64,000 nt of DNA from Cricetomys ansorgei (GCA_026225945.1 JAMJFZ010003581.1:10637001-10701000), one strand, 5' to 3'; counted from the first letter of the stretch, positions 1 to 10,989 are shown. Notes: a model not told the origin generated them from the letters alone. Program-made: numbers and translations.

Positions 1-284
1 AGCCAAGGACCTGCCCCCTGCCTGCACCCTATAAATGTACCCTAATCTCTTCGTTAAAGAGAGACCATCCCTTGGACAGCCCACTCTCCTGAGTTTCTGT
101 AGTCAAGCAGCTGACTGGGCTCCAGCCAAAAGGAGGATGGAAATGTGCTGCATACCCAAGGGGGTTTGGGGGAGGGGTAGCCAGCCTCTGGCTATGGCCA
201 CTGTGCTGGACAAGGAAGCTGGGCTGGGGTTGGGGTTGAATTCACACCTAAACAGAGAAAATTTAATTTAATCTAATTTTTACT

Positions 285-427
285 GTTTTTCTAGGCAGGG
301 TTTCGCTGTTGTAACTCTGACTCTTCTGGAATTCACTCTATAGATCACACTGGCCTTGAACTCACAGAGATCCTGCCTCTGCCTCCCAAGTGCTGGGATT
401 AAAGGCATGCACCACCACCATCCAGCG
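285..427 (-). mobile_element. B1 SINE
   Basis: This is a 7SL-derived B1 element read on the minus strand. On the + strand it runs from a degraded 'cagggtttcgctgttg' start through 'cctctgcctcccaagtgctg' and 'ggattaaaggcatgc', which is the reverse complement of the B1 head and its pol III box region. Several substitutions show that it is not young. Confidence 0.92.
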
Positions 428-660
428 GAAATTTTAAAAGAAACAAAAGAAAAGTAACTCATTACCAAGAAAAAGCTTCAATAAAATTAGCAGTAACCTC
501 TCACCCAAGATAACGGTGAACAAGATGTAGTGAAATAACATAGTGACATAAAAACCAAATAGTGAACTGGTAATTTTACAGTCAACAGAACATTCTTAAA
601 ATATTTAGGCAAAGTTCTCAAAATAATTAAAGAAATCCAACCGGTTCCCATAAAACTTTT
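428..660. other. A/T-rich sequence between a B1 and an L1 fragment
   Basis: The stretch is A/T-rich with no ORF, splice-like exon or recognised repeat. It may be a more decayed upstream continuation of the L1 fragment that follows. Confidence 0.4.
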
Positions 661-1195
661 TTTAACATCCCAAGAAATACTCTAAAGAGGAACAAGAAAA
701 AAAATAACAAAACAGCAAACATAAATACAACTACAAAAATAGTGTATTATATATAAACGGTCTAAGAAACAAAGTAAAAAGATCAAGATTATCAGGCTGG
801 ATTTCAAAAGCAAGAATTAATTATATGATGCTTGTCCAAGAAACACATCTTAGACTCAAAGACCCAGATAAGATGAGAGCCAAAGGACTGAGAAAGATAC
901 ACCAGGCAGTCTATATTCAAAACGTAACTGGAGTGGCTACATTAGCATGAGGCAAAATGGGCTTTAGAACTAGAAATACTGTAGGAGACAAGTGTATTCA
1001 CTAACGATAAAAATAGTCAACACATCAGAAAACCACAACAGTAACAGAACCCCCCAAACTCATGAAGTCAAAAGTGACAGAACTGAGAGGAGAAATTGAA
1101 AATTCGGCAATGAGAGAGGTTAGTGTTTCAGTCTCAATAATTGATCAAGGTACTACACAGTAAAACTTCAAGGAGACAGAAGACTTGAATGGCTC
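661..1195 (+). mobile_element. Ancient L1 ORF2 fragment (endonuclease region), decayed
   Basis: The sequence follows the order of a mammalian L1 ORF2 endonuclease region on the + strand. Near 830-860 it encodes a QETHL-like motif ('ccaagaaacacatcttag'). After that come a segment resembling the aa...gcaggagtggcta part and, near 1075-1110, the 'gacagaactgagaggag' region that in intact L1 leads to the GDFNT motif. Many stops and frameshifts make it a non-functional relic. The match is from memory of the L1 layout; an alignment would settle it. Confidence 0.65.
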
Positions 1196-1222
1196 TACCA
1201 GCCTCATATAGTACTGTGTGCA

Positions 1223-1248
1223 TGTGTGTGTGTGTGTGTGTGTGTGTT
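1223..1248. repeat. (TG)n microsatellite
   Basis: A run of about 12 TG dinucleotides directly follows the L1 relic. Confidence 0.95.
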
Positions 1249-1620
1249 GTTCATATAACTGCAGTGGATGGAATGTGTCCCCTGCTAATTGTGGTATTAT
1301 CAATATGACAGTATTACAGGGTGGACATTTTAGTAGGTGGTTAGGCTATTAGAATGATTTACTATGACATGGTTACTCTGGATGAAATATTATAAGAATA
1401 GCAAAATTTACAAAGTGCTTCTTAGCTGTGCAGCTTTGTATGTCGAGGAAGTTAAAGGTGCTGTGGACATAAAAAGTGAAGTGGATAAAATCATAATCAG
1501 AGAAAAATATTTGCCAATTGTGTATGCAATAGAGAACTCCTTTCCCAGGAGGGAAAAAGAGCTCCTACAGTATGAGAGGAAGACCTCAGCCCAACTGAAA
1601 TCAGACAAATGTTCAAATAG

Positions 1621-1712
1621 GAGCCAGGGACGTGGCACAGTGGGAAAAGTGCCTGCCTCAAGGACCCGAGTTTGATGTTTGATTCAGCCACCTCACATGG
1701 TCATCAAAACTG
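1621..1712 (+). mobile_element. Degraded tRNA-derived SINE (ID/B2-like)
   Basis: The stretch has the word order of a tRNA-derived SINE: 'ggagccagggacgtggcaca', then 'gtgcctgcctcaag', then a B-box-like 'gagtttgatgtttgattc'. Divergence is high and the family is uncertain. It overlaps the 3' end of a 103-codon ORF, which weakens any case for that ORF being a gene. Confidence 0.35.
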
Positions 1713-1747
1713 TGACCTTCTCTGTAAAAGAACACACAAAGTTGTAT

Positions 1748-1783
1748 TTTTATTTAATTAATTAATTAGCTAATTAATTAATT
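1748..1783. repeat. (TTAA)n self-complementary low-complexity tract
   Basis: Repeated TTAATTAA words form a near-palindromic A/T tract immediately before the next B1. It is probably the decayed A-rich tail of that minus-strand SINE. Confidence 0.7.
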
Positions 1784-1921
1784 TAAGAGACAGGGTTTCT
1801 CTGTCGTAACTCTGGCTGTCCTGGAACCCATTCAGTAGACCAGGCTGGCCTCGAACTCACAGAGATCCGTAATCCTCTGCGGGATTGCTGGGATTAAAGA
1901 TGCGTGCCAACATAGCATGGC
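1784..1921 (-). mobile_element. B1 SINE
   Basis: This is the reverse complement of B1, starting at 'gagacagggtttctctgtcg' and containing 'gtagaccaggctggcctcga' and 'tgctgggattaaagatgcg'. It is full length but has local mutations near the head. Confidence 0.92.
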
Positions 1922-2099
1922 ACTGTTATTTTTTAAACCCATCTTCTTCCACCTGGGTCACACAAATGCAACAGTGAAGGTGCGGGTTAGTTTCTGTCAG
2001 TGGCACACAAAGTAGAGTCACCTGGGAAGAAGTGCCCTCAACTGAGGAACTGCCTCATCAGATTATCCTGCGAGCAATCTGAGGCTGGTATTTTCTAAG

Positions 2100-2390
2100 T
2101 TAATGATTACTGTGGGGGAGCCTGGCCCACTGTGGGTGGCAACATCCCTTACCCAGTGGACCTGAGTTGTATAGGAAATCAAGCTGAGCAAGCCTGGAAA
2201 GCAAGCCAGTAGCCAGTGTTCCTCGATGGACTTTGCTTCTGTTCCTGCCTCCAGGTTTCTGCCATGAATTCCTGCCTTGGCTACCCTTAACGCTGGGCTG
2301 TAACCTGTGAGTCAAATAAACTGTTTCCTGCCCAGTTGCTTCTGGTCAATATTTTATCACAGCAACAGAAATCAATGACAATGTGTATAA
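2100..2390 (+). repeat. Rodent interspersed repeat ending in CAGCAACAGAAA, family unassigned
   Basis: The segment contains phrases shared with other copies in the window. These include a 'gtgggtggcaacatccc'-type middle, 'gcctccaggtttctgcc', 'caaataaactgtttcctg', and the terminal 'ttttatcacagcaacagaaa'. Related copies lie near 4546, 7000, 11690 and 44345. The element is repeated, but I cannot name the family with confidence (MaLR-type LTR or DNA transposon remnant are options). Confidence 0.6.
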
Positions 2391-2704
2391 CTTCAATACT
2401 AAATTAATTGCTCTAAGTACATCTTAGAGGGTAGTGAAATGAGAAAATAGGAAAAGGGGGTGGGGGAATGTATGCATATAATTATAAGAAAGTAAAAAAT
2501 ACTCATAGTTCTTATAGGCCCCATTTCTGCTACCGGGCCGTGTGATCCTACCTGGAATATACAGCTACCTTCTTCTCTGCCTTTGTAACCACCCAGTGTT
2601 TCCTTTGCCAGGTGTCTAGATTCTTCCCCTGACGAGGTGACCTACATTTTGTTCCTACAGGGCATGGGCCACTAGCAGTCCAGCCAATATGGCTGTTGTA
2701 GGTG

Positions 2705-2985
2705 ATCACAGGTTTTGTGTATATGTTACTAGGGATGAACCTAGGGCCTCACATATTAGGTGAGTGCTTTGCAACTGAACGCTATCCTGGCCCTCTTTTC
2801 TCATTTTTTTATCTTGAGCCATATCTCACCCCACTACCCAGGCTGGAACTGAACTCTGTAGCCCAAGCAAGCCTTGAACTTGCAATCATTTTGCTTCAAC
2901 CTCTTAAAGAGCTGGAAAGACAAGTCTGTGCTTCCAGGCTCAACTTTACCACTGACTGTTCTCCCAGGACTCTGTAGTACCAAGC
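2705..2985 (-). mobile_element. Composite tRNA/7SL SINE (B4-type), old
   Basis: Read in reverse there is an ID-like part (2728-2800, 'gggatgaacctagggcct' ... 'gctttgcaactgaacgct') joined to a B1-like part (2840-2935, 'cccaggctggaactgaactc' ... 'gccttgaacttgcaatc'). This is the dual organisation of B4-class rodent SINEs. Confidence 0.6.
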
Positions 2986-4185
2986 ACTCTGGATGTTTAA
3001 GAACTTTCCTCTTTCCTCCCCCCCCATTGAATAAGAAGTAGAAATCAATTTCCTTCAACAACATCGACCCCCTTGGCTGGCAGAGTGACCCTCCCTTTGT
3101 CTATTTTTCTTGAACTAAGAGTGTGAGGAGCACTTGTTCACTGGGCTTCTCAAGAAAATGGATCCAGGGAAGGTACAGACACGGGAGAGATTTCTGATAG
3201 GACCTGGCTCCCGCAATCGTGAACGGTGAGAAGTTTCCTAGTCTTTCCTCTGCAACCTGGGGCTCCAGGAAAGTAGATGCTCCCACTCAGTCCAAGGCTA
3301 ACTTATGGAGAGGCAGAGGAGCTGCAGCCGTGAGGCTTAGAGTCTGAAGATGCAGCAACCAGGGTCTCCTAAGTCAACGCAGAAGGACAGGAGAAATGGC
3401 TGTCCCCATTCAGGAAAGAAAAGAGTGAATTCTTCCCCTCTCCACTTTTCTTTTATTATATTAATATCCTAAATGGATTGAATGGTGTCTGCCCACAGTA
3501 GTATAGCTGAATCCTCTTTACTCAATCTCTTGATTCTAATGATAATCTCTTCCAGAAACATCATCACAGACATACCCAGAGCAAAATGAAAATGAAGGAT
3601 GTCTTGTTAAAAGTTATTGAGAATTTTCAGACAGTGACATCAAGCCCTAAGTAAAACACAAGGCCTTTGGAGCACAGGCCTGTGAGACTATCCAGGTTGC
3701 ATTCTTATGATACTAGCTCTAGGTAGGTGTATGGGCCTTGACACACGGATCTCTTGTTTATGGGACTTGCTTGTGCTTTAGAACTTTCTGGATCCCAACT
3801 GCATGTGTGGCACTTCAATCTGATCAAAAAGGAGGCATATGTGTTTGACTTTATAGTTTAAGGTTTGTGATAGGCCACTAATGTCTCAAAATAACCTCAA
3901 GAATCATGGGCAAATGTCAAGATTCCACTAGGGCCCAGGGGCAAGCCACAGCCATTTCTCACAGTAGATGTTGATGCAAAAGAGAGTCTCGCCTCAAAGG
4001 GAATACAAGTTCATTTTTGAGCTAAATGTGAGTGACCATGGCCCAGGAAAATGCATTTAAGTTGCCCTGAATAGTATGTTCTAACACAGAAGCAGCTGAA
4101 TGAAGTGTTCATAGTTACTGTGTAAAAGTCATGTCATTACCAGGGCACTTCTCGGACCCATTGGTGGGAGTATTGGGGAGGTAAG
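2986..4185. other. Unique intergenic sequence, nothing recognised
   Basis: No gene-like ORF, splice-bounded exon or clear repeat is visible. Short ORFs here have no recognisable domain and no coding signature. Confidence 0.5.
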
Positions 4186-4545
4186 TATATTTTTACTTTT
4201 CTGTTGCTGTGATAAATACCACAACCAAAAGCAACTTATAGAAGAAAGGGTTTATTTTGGGGTATGTTTTCAGAGGGATGTAGTCCATCACGGCCGGTGT
4301 ACATGGCGGCAGTCCGCAGGCATGGTGGTAGGAGCGGGAAGCTGAGAGCTCACATCTTTAACTACGGACATGAAATGAATCGGAAGGAGGAAGAAGCCTA
4401 GAAGTCTCAAAGCCTGCCCCCAGTGATATACTTCTTCCAGCCGAATTTTCTAAAGCTCCCCAAATAGCACCGTCAATTGGGGATCAAGCATTCAAATGCC
4501 TAAGGCCGTGGTGGTCTGTGCAAGCTAATTTGATGTTGATTTGAC
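4186..4545. repeat. Rodent interspersed repeat beginning CTGTTGCTGTGATAAA
   Basis: It opens with 'ttctgttgctgtgataaata' and a 'aaagggtttattttgg' phrase and ends with 'gttgatttgacacaaga'. The internal 'gcatggtggtaggagcggga' wording is typical of a common rodent dispersed repeat. Its start is the reverse complement of the end of the neighbouring repeat at 4546-4908, so the two look like inverted relatives or one composite. Confidence 0.6.
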
Positions 4546-4908
4546 ACAAGATACAGTCATTTGGGAAGAATTCTATATTGGGAAATTGCCTCCAGAAGAT
4601 CAGGCTTAGGCGAGCTTGCAGGGCATTTTCTTAATAGGTGATTGATGTGGAAGGGTCCAGCCCTTTGTGGGTGGTACCACCCCTGAGATGGTAGTCCTGG
4701 GTGCAATAAGAAAGCAGGCTGAGAAAGCCATGAGGAGCAAGCCAGTGAGCAGTATCCTCCACAGCCTCTGCACCAGCTCCTGCCTCCAAGTTCCTGCCCT
4801 TACGACGAAGGACCACGATCAGGACGTGTAAACCGAAATTCGTTCCTCCTCAGGTTATTTTTGGTCATGGTATTTTATCACAGTGACAAAAGCCCTAACC
4901 AAGACAGG
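4546..4908 (+). repeat. Rodent interspersed repeat ending TTTTATCACAGTGACA
   Basis: It contains 'gtgggtggtaccaccc', 'aagaaagcaggctgagaaag' and 'gcaccagctcctgcctcc', and ends 'tattttatcacagtgaca' then 'ccctaaccaagacag'. It belongs to the same broad group as 2100-2390 and 6985-7351. Confidence 0.65.
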
Positions 4909-6499
4909 AGCATTTCTCGTTTAATCCAATTATTAAGTTGGTGGAAGCTAGGATCTGCTAAGTTAATATAGCCCCAAAAGTTTCACTGAAAGTCACAAGG
5001 ACTTTGTGTCAGACGTAGAGGTGGGCAATGGATGGCTAGTAAGAGTTCTAAAGATGGCCCTGGATGGTTTGGTTCTGGATCTGCAGCGTTCCAATTCTCT
5101 ATAACCATCAAGTTCGAACCAATCAATGAATCAGTCTTGGAAAATAACATAGGTGAGAGCTTTAGTTCACAGACGATTGTTAACCCTATAGGTGACGTGC
5201 CTTTGCCTAATGTCCTAGTAACCTGTAACGTGACTCACTTGTTGAGAGTCAACAAAGGCCCACCTAGTATCCAAAATACCACAGAGGCTCTGGTACCACT
5301 GGCTTTTTGGGATCCAATTTCAGAGAAAGAGAACTCACGCAGCACTTCGTATCTCTTGTGCTTCTTATTCAAAGCCACACATACAGGGTCTGAGAAATTA
5401 CACCTTTCAACACAGGCCAGCCATGAGGGTGCCCACAAACCAGAGCAGACCAGAAACTACCAATGGATTCTTGTGACTGCGTCATCCCTGAAGAAGAACC
5501 CCAGGGGTGTGGTCTGCAGATGTTTGGTGAGAAGCCCTGGGTTCCTTGACTACAAAGGCTAAGGTATTAAGCCTTGAAGGTAGCCAAGCTCTTCAGTGTA
5601 GACGGGCACTTCAGAGTCTGTCTAAGAATACCTGGGCCTGAATATCAGCCCGGCATCTCTTGAGCTGTATAAGTTTAAATCATTTCTTACTCAGCCTCTG
5701 TGAGCCTCCGGGGGGATAACAGTAGCTAGCCATTAACCGTGTCTGCTCATAGCTCTAATAGTAAACCAGTAGTGATAACCTCACACACGGCGGGGCAGAG
5801 TTCCAGTATTTTCTAAAACACGGACAGAGGCTCACACACACAACTCAACTGTTTTAATCCCTAGTCTTTTTCTTTTCCTTTGGAAGAGTGGGTGGATTTT
5901 AAGACAAACAGACTAACGAGGTATATGTTAGCACGGCCACAAAAGCAAAACAACTCAGTTTAACTCAACACCCAGTTCGGTGACGGAATTCAGCAGAGTG
6001 GAAGAGAAGCACAGTGGTCCTTCCATTTCTCACACCCCTGGGATTTTTGGCTTCCCCCTCCACGGGACTCTCTCACTGAGCCTAGGAGAAAGAGCCTTGG
6101 GAAGGTCTCTGCCCTGGAGCCACGGGTGGGGACAATGAGATCCCCTCTTTCCGTTCTCCAGGCCCTCAACTAAGAGCCTAAAGACACCGCAGACACTTAA
6201 GCAAATTAGGGAATAATTTAAAACAAATGTGGGCTGGAGTCCACATGGAACAAGACTTGGCTCAATGCACAGCGCGTTGAACATATTCCTAATACTGTAT
6301 CTTTCACTAGTAAGAGGCTCTCTCCTGTTTGAACACACCCAAGATTCCTAGGGGTCTCAGTCCCCCCACCCCCAGGAGCCTCCTTGATTTTTAAGTGCTT
6401 TTCTGAGTAAGACTGTAGCCTGTTAACTGCTCTTGATTGCCAAATCCCTGTTGTGCCCGAAGACCCTTAACAACAGCCGCAGCAAGTCTCACTGTTTGT
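4909..6499. other. Unique intergenic sequence with one 176-codon chance ORF
   Basis: A 176-codon open frame (5032-5562, +) is the longest non-repetitive ORF of the intergenic part. It has no recognisable domain or signal peptide and no clear Kozak context, and I treat it as chance. The rest is anonymous. Confidence 0.45.
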
Positions 6500-6582
6500 T
6501 TCTGTGGTGCGGTGCTGGGAACCGAACTAGGGCCTCTGGCAAGCTGGGAAAGTTCTCTACGGCTGAGCTGCACCCCAGCGTG
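6500..6582 (-). mobile_element. ID-type tRNA-derived SINE
   Basis: This is the reverse complement of an ID head: 'tgctgggaaccgaactaggg' (B box) and 'ctctacggctgagctgcacc' (A box region). It is about 80 bp. Confidence 0.65.
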
Positions 6583-6925
6583 AGAAGGTTATATATCATT
6601 CATGTGCGCGAAGTCCGTGGGTACGGAGACCGAGGCTGTGGTGAGTGATGCTTTAGGGGTGTAGCTAGAAGACACCAAACATGAAACCACTCTTTTGGAA
6701 CTCCCAGGAAGATGGCAGGGACATCGAGCTTTATCAGGTGAGCGAGGAGGAGAGAGTCTGCCTCGACCTACTATGCATGGATTGGTTTTCACTCATTGCC
6801 CTGTACAAAATATTCTGAGTGGTCATTTTGAGACAGGCAATATACTAGGTGTTAGGCGTAGGGTAACAAAGCTGTTACGATCACATGCTTGGAAATCTTA
6901 GTGCCTCATAGAATTAAACAAATAA

Positions 6926-6978
6926 GGAGCTGGCAAGATGGTTCGATTGGCAAAGCGCTCGTTTGAAGCACAGGTTAG
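6926..6978 (+). mobile_element. Left part of a tRNA-derived SINE split by an insertion
   Basis: 'ggagctggcaagatggttcg' followed by 'ggcaaagcgctcgtttgaag' is the 5' end of a B2/B4-type SINE. Its continuation ('gagcatgagggcctgagttc') resumes at about 7357, after a ~370-bp repeat. Confidence 0.55.
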
Positions 6979-6984
6979 TTTTAA

Positions 6985-7351
6985 CTATCTACTTAGTACA
7001 ACCTAGAATCACCTTGGAAGAGAATCTTCGTGAGGAATTATCTAGGTTAGGTTGGCCTGGGTGCAGGTCTGTGGGGGATCGCCTTGATTCATAATCAATG
7101 TGGGAAGATCCAGCCCACTCCCTAGGCTGGGCCTTGAACTGTAAAAATATGAAGCAAGTGAGCACGATGTTTTCATTCTCTTCCTGCTCCTGACTGTGGA
7201 TGAGATGTCGCTAGCCTCTTGAGTTCCTGCCTCGAATTCCCTGAAATAATGGACTATAGCTTGGAACCGTACAGCAAACAAATCCGAGTCTCCTCTACGT
7301 TGCTTTTGGTCGGGGCATCTTATCACAGCAACAGAAATGAGAAGAGGACAC
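6985..7351 (+). repeat. Rodent interspersed repeat inserted into a SINE
   Basis: Phrases such as 'aggaattatctaggttaggt', 'ctgactgtggatgagatg', 'aataatggactatagc' and the terminal 'cttatcacagcaacagaaat' mark another member of the CAGCAACAGAAA-ending repeat group. It sits between the two halves of one SINE. Confidence 0.6.
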
Positions 7352-7480
7352 CACATGAGCATGAGGGCCTGAGTTCTACCCCAGCTCCTACATAAAAGCT
7401 AGATACAGCAGCCACACACTTACAATCTCGGTGCTGAGGATGCAGAGACACAGAAAGTTTCCCAGGAAACTTTCCCAGCC
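7352..7480 (+). mobile_element. Right part of the split tRNA-derived SINE
   Basis: 'gagcatgagggcctgagttc' followed by 'taccccagctcctacataaa' and 'cttacaatctcggtgctgag' continues the B4-type SINE begun at 6926. Confidence 0.5.
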
Positions 7481-8543
7481 ATCCAGAAGCCTCAGGAAAT
7501 GATAAACATGACTACCGTCAACCAAATGGACACCAGGATGGATTTCAAAAAATATACCGGGTACCCGTGCCAGACCTTTCACAATTCTTGTACATACCTG
7601 TGCGGCAGAGAGGATGAGGGGAGTTTAACACAGCTGAGGGGAGCCGCAGTGCCTGACGCTGTGGGGAAGAAAGGAAGGTGGGATTTGAACTCAGGTCCTC
7701 GAAGATCCAGCCCATGTCCTTCCTACACACATCCACGGAGCAGACAAGAAGAGAGCTGACTTCTTTGGGTGCACTGCAAGAGAGTGGCCTGAAATCTCTG
7801 CTTGTGCCCAGCAGAGAAGCAACAGACCAACAAGGCCCATGGCTGCCAAAGGATCACATTACATGCCCCAGACCTAATTGCTTCACAGACTAAACAGCAC
7901 AATTTACAGTCGGCTCTGGGATAACGATCTCTCCCCCTTCCAGTTCCGATCTGTTCTGAGGGATTCCAGCGTTTTCCTCGAAGACATTAGACAGGCCTGC
8001 ATGGTTGTGGATCTCTGGGCTCAAAGGCAAGCATTGTGAGCGATCCTGAGGAGGGACTAAGTGCTATTGCAGGCGTGAGCTAACAGAGGGGTCGCCCCGG
8101 ATAAATCTCACCAGAACCATCTGGACAGGACACGGTGACACTGAGGTCAACCGGAAAGCTGACAAATTAACTGCCTTTGCTCATTCAAGTTTTCAAATAA
8201 TGAAATAACTCAAACCGAGGTAGACAGCCCTAATCCCCAGAAATGGCTTGCTTTATAAATCACCCTTAGAAAACTATTCCATGCGATGTCCCCCACGTCT
8301 TCCCCTGTTTGGTAGAAAGTTGCCATTTTTTAAAAATGAAACGTGTCCAACATATCAGAGTATCCTTCTGTGGGCAACGCTTTAAAGAAAATGTGTGCCA
8401 CTTTCCCCAGATGTCCTGTCTTTTAATTTTTTGAGACTATAATTATACCTTTTCCCTCTCCCCACTCCAAGCCACCTCACATACTCTTTCTTGCTCTTTA
8501 AAATTCATGGCCCCTTTTCTCATTAACTGTTGTTACATCTATA
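7481..8543. other. Unique intergenic sequence, nothing recognised
   Basis: No recognised gene, exon or dispersed repeat. Short ORFs lack coding signatures. Confidence 0.5.
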
Positions 8544-8549
8544 CACATA
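8544..8549. repeat. Left 6-bp target-site duplication of the LTR
   Basis: CACATA here is repeated exactly at 8878-8883, immediately outside the LTR at 8550-8877. A 6-bp duplication is the size made by betaretrovirus-like (class II) integrases. Confidence 0.8.
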
Positions 8550-8877
8550 TATTGTGGAAGTTTATTTTAGTTATGTAAAAAATAAATTATTTCATGCACT
8601 GTTGGGTGAGGGGCTGCCTAGGTCTTGGCATGTTGTATCGTCTGCAGGTGTTGGATCATGTGGAGGGATGTTTGATTATGATCTGCACGTGCTGTCAATA
8701 AAACAGCCTAGGAGTTCCGGGTCAATAAAAACACCTGAGCTGAGACGCTCATGGTTCCACCGTCCAGTATGGTGCTTACCATGATGGTGGTTCTCTCTGC
8801 TGAGGTCTGGAAGGATTTGCACATATGAATATGCCTCCCTGTCTTTCTTGATTCCACCACAGCAGTGTACTACAACG
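8550..8877 (+). mobile_element. Solo LTR (copy 1 of a five-copy family)
   Basis: This 328-bp copy matches the copies at 10052, 61565 and (reverse) 32905 and 11788 along its length. It has a polyadenylation signal AATAAA at 8724-8729, about mid-element, as expected for the U3-R boundary of an LTR. Its ends are near TG...CA (TATTGTGG ... ACTACAACG, versus TGTTGTGG ... CTACTACA in other copies). Perfect 6-bp duplications flank it. No gag, pol or env sequence is attached, so it is a solo LTR. The family is unassigned; a mys/MYSERV-type cricetid element is a guess. Confidence 0.8.
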
Positions 8878-8896
8878 CACATATGTTATATGTTTG

Positions 8897-8967
8897 TATC
8901 TATCTATCTATCTATCTAGATATAGATATATATACATGCTCGTGTGTGTGTGTGTGTGTGTGTGTGT
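8897..8967. repeat. (TCTA)n then (TG)n microsatellites
   Basis: TCTA repeats run into GATATA words at 8897-8934 and a TG run occupies 8942-8967. They lie between the LTR and an L1 3' end. Confidence 0.9.
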
Positions 8968-8969
8968 AT

Positions 8970-9385
8970 AATTTATATTTCTAAATGCATAAGCACAACC
9001 TGCTTTGTGTATCTAATGTTACTTGTATGTGTATGTTTTTACGGTTGGTAATTTGGTATCGGATAATCAGTTGATGTGATCTTCTCTGCAAAAGACTATT
9101 CCTCCCTCTTGCAGAATTTCTTAGCAGCCTGTAGTTCTTTGTGCAGAGTTGAGGCCTTGTGGGCTTTCCCCCATCCATGTTAGCATGTCTATTGGTGTCA
9201 ATCTTGCTCAGCTCATGTTTGGATAGTCATGTTGTTCAGACTTTACGGGCATAGTTCCTGACATTCCTAGGAGACACAACGCCATCGCAAACTCCCTGGT
9301 CCTCTGGCTCTTCAATCTCTGCTTCTTCTTCCACAATGATTTCTGAGTCATGGGTGAAGCAGTGGTGTTGCAGACTTCTTAGTCT
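8970..9385 (-). mobile_element. L1 3'-region fragment
   Basis: The + strand carries the reverse complement of a rodent L1 3' region. Markers in order are 'tgcataagcacaacctgctt', 'cagcctgtagttctttgtgc', 'ccatgttagcatgtctattg', 'cattcctaggagacacaac' and 'ctccctggtcctctggctct'. It is old and shows no coding capacity. The glutamate-rich minus-strand ORF here (9236-9469) is a by-product. Confidence 0.75.
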
Positions 9386-9389
9386 TTGG

Positions 9390-10045
9390 TTCCTCCTGTT
9401 TTTAAGGTTCCCTTTGAAGGTAAGAAAAAAATGGATGTATGTTGGAATAATTTGGACAAAGGTAAGCAAGAATGCCAGCTGAAGCCATGCCAGTACTGCA
9501 CTTACCCCTTGATGAGTGGGGTTTTGAGACTTGGAACTTCTTACCGGTGGGATCCCTCATTCAGATTGGGAAACTGTGACCCAAGCTTAGGAAGGGACAC
9601 AGCTCATGAGCTCCTAGTTAAGGGTGAAAATGGATTGGAGTTTTGGGGATCTACATGAACAGAGAAGAACTGGAGAAGTCTGTGGGACAAGAGGGCAACT
9701 TAACAGTGGCCCAGCTGGTCAAGCCAACATCGTAAAAGTCCCAGCAAGTCCCAAGTCACTAGAAATAGCCAATCAGCACTTAAAATGGAGTTTCATAGCC
9801 CCGTGACATACTGAATTAATAATTCTGAGTAATGAAATAATAGCTCTAGTTATGGGAAAAGAGAACTCTATTCTTTGAATATGTACAGTCTTACTTCAGA
9901 AAATGCAGGCTTAAAAAAAGACTCATTTGAAGTACTGAAAACAATTCATTGCTTTGGATAGACCACTGGAGCCTAGAGTCTTCTGCAGAGACAGGGTTTC
10001 CAGGGAAATGACTGTCTATGTGGTGACCCCAACATAGGGCTTAGA
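9390..10045. other. Unique intergenic sequence, nothing recognised
   Basis: No supported gene or repeat. Two overlapping ORFs of 90 and 60 codons have no recognisable content. Confidence 0.45.
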
Positions 10046-10051
10046 CATGGG

Positions 10052-10381
10052 TATTGCAGAAGTTCAATTTTAGTTATGTACAAAATAATTGTTTTATTCA
10101 GTGTTGGGTGAGGGGCTCTCAAGGTCTTGGCATTTTGTATTGTCTGCAAGTGTTGGATTTATTTGGGAGATGTTTGATTGCTCATGGTCTGCACGTGCTA
10201 TCAGTAGAACACCTGAGGAGTTCTGAATCAATAAAAACACCTGAGCTCAGACACTCAGGGTTCCACTGTCCAGTTTGGCGCTTGCCATGATGGTGGTTCC
10301 CTCTGAGGTCTGGCAGAGTGTGCACCTATGAAAATGCCTCCTGTCTTCTTTGGTGAGCCACCACAGCAGCATACTACTACA
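10052..10381 (+). mobile_element. Solo LTR (copy 2)
   Basis: This 330-bp copy of the same LTR family is in the same orientation as copy 1. Its polyadenylation signal is at 10230-10235. Flanks CATGGG (10046-10051) and CGTGGG (10382-10387) match at five of six positions and fit a slightly decayed target duplication. Because copies 1 and 2 each have their own duplications, they look like separate insertions rather than the two ends of one provirus. Confidence 0.8.
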
Positions 10382-10443
10382 CGTGGGTCCAAACAGGTAG
10401 AGTTGGCAGTGCTGGTTAGCCTGGAAATTTCCAAAATTCCAAA

Positions 10444-10551
10444 ATTATGATTTCTCCCGTGAGTCTTTCATGCGCTGACTACATCTATGACTTTGGCTTT
10501 TACATGCAGAGTTGCTTAGAAAGTTAAGGGCAAGATAAAAATAAATTAGTA
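10444..10551 (+). repeat. Left arm of a 108-bp inverted repeat
   Basis: Its reverse complement is found at 11462-11569 with 8 mismatches in 108 aligned positions and no gaps (about 93% identity by eye). The sequence matches no family I recognise. The spacer is 910 bp. Confidence 0.85.
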
Positions 10552-10792
10552 AAGACACAAAGGGCCAAAATAATGGACTTTGGTGAGGGTGGTCAGAGAG
10601 GCCAAAAGGGAGCGTGGAGATCAGGCCTGGATACCTCTTCAGACATGCCCGATGCCTGAGGCAGTTTCCAGTGTTTCCGAGGGTCAGATGGCACACAGAG
10701 CCAGAAATAAAGGATTCCTTGGTGATTCTGGTCTCACCGTTAGGACTCAGGCCACTGCCCATATCTGATCTGGTGAGTTTTCATCTGATCTG

Positions 10793-10801
10793 TATATGTG
10801 T

Positions 10802-10848
<47 letters not shown>

Positions 10849-10980
10849 TGTATGTGTGTGTAAATGTGTGTGCATATGTGCTCACATGTGTGAATGCATG
10901 TATGTCTGTGCATGTGTGTGTAAGTGTATGTGCATGTGTGTGTATGTCTGTGTACATGTGTGTGAGTGCATAGGCAAATA
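10793..10980. repeat. Long TG-rich tract (TG)n/(TATGTG)n
   Basis: A pure TG run at about 10809-10847 continues into imperfect TGTATG/TGCATG words to about 10980. It sits between the two inverted arms. Translating it produces the cysteine/valine repeats of spurious ORFs. Confidence 0.9.
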
Positions 10981-10989
10981 TATGTGGTG

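Noticed and set aside
1364..1675. 103-codon + strand ORF
   Set aside because: Its 3' part runs into a degraded SINE; no recognisable domain.
5032..5562. 176-codon + strand ORF
   Set aside because: No domain, signal or splice context recognised; isolated in intergenic DNA. A chance ORF of this size is plausible, although it is the best non-repetitive one here.
9236..9469. Minus-strand ORF with an acidic stretch (EEEAEIEEPEDQ)
   Set aside because: Lies largely on the reverse of an L1 3' region; the acidic run comes from a TTCTTCTTCC-type word.
8550..10381. LTR copies 1 and 2 as the two ends of a single small provirus
   Set aside because: Each has its own flanking 6-bp duplication (CACATA; CATGGG/CGTGGG), and the 1.2 kb between contains an L1 3' end and unique sequence, not retroviral genes.
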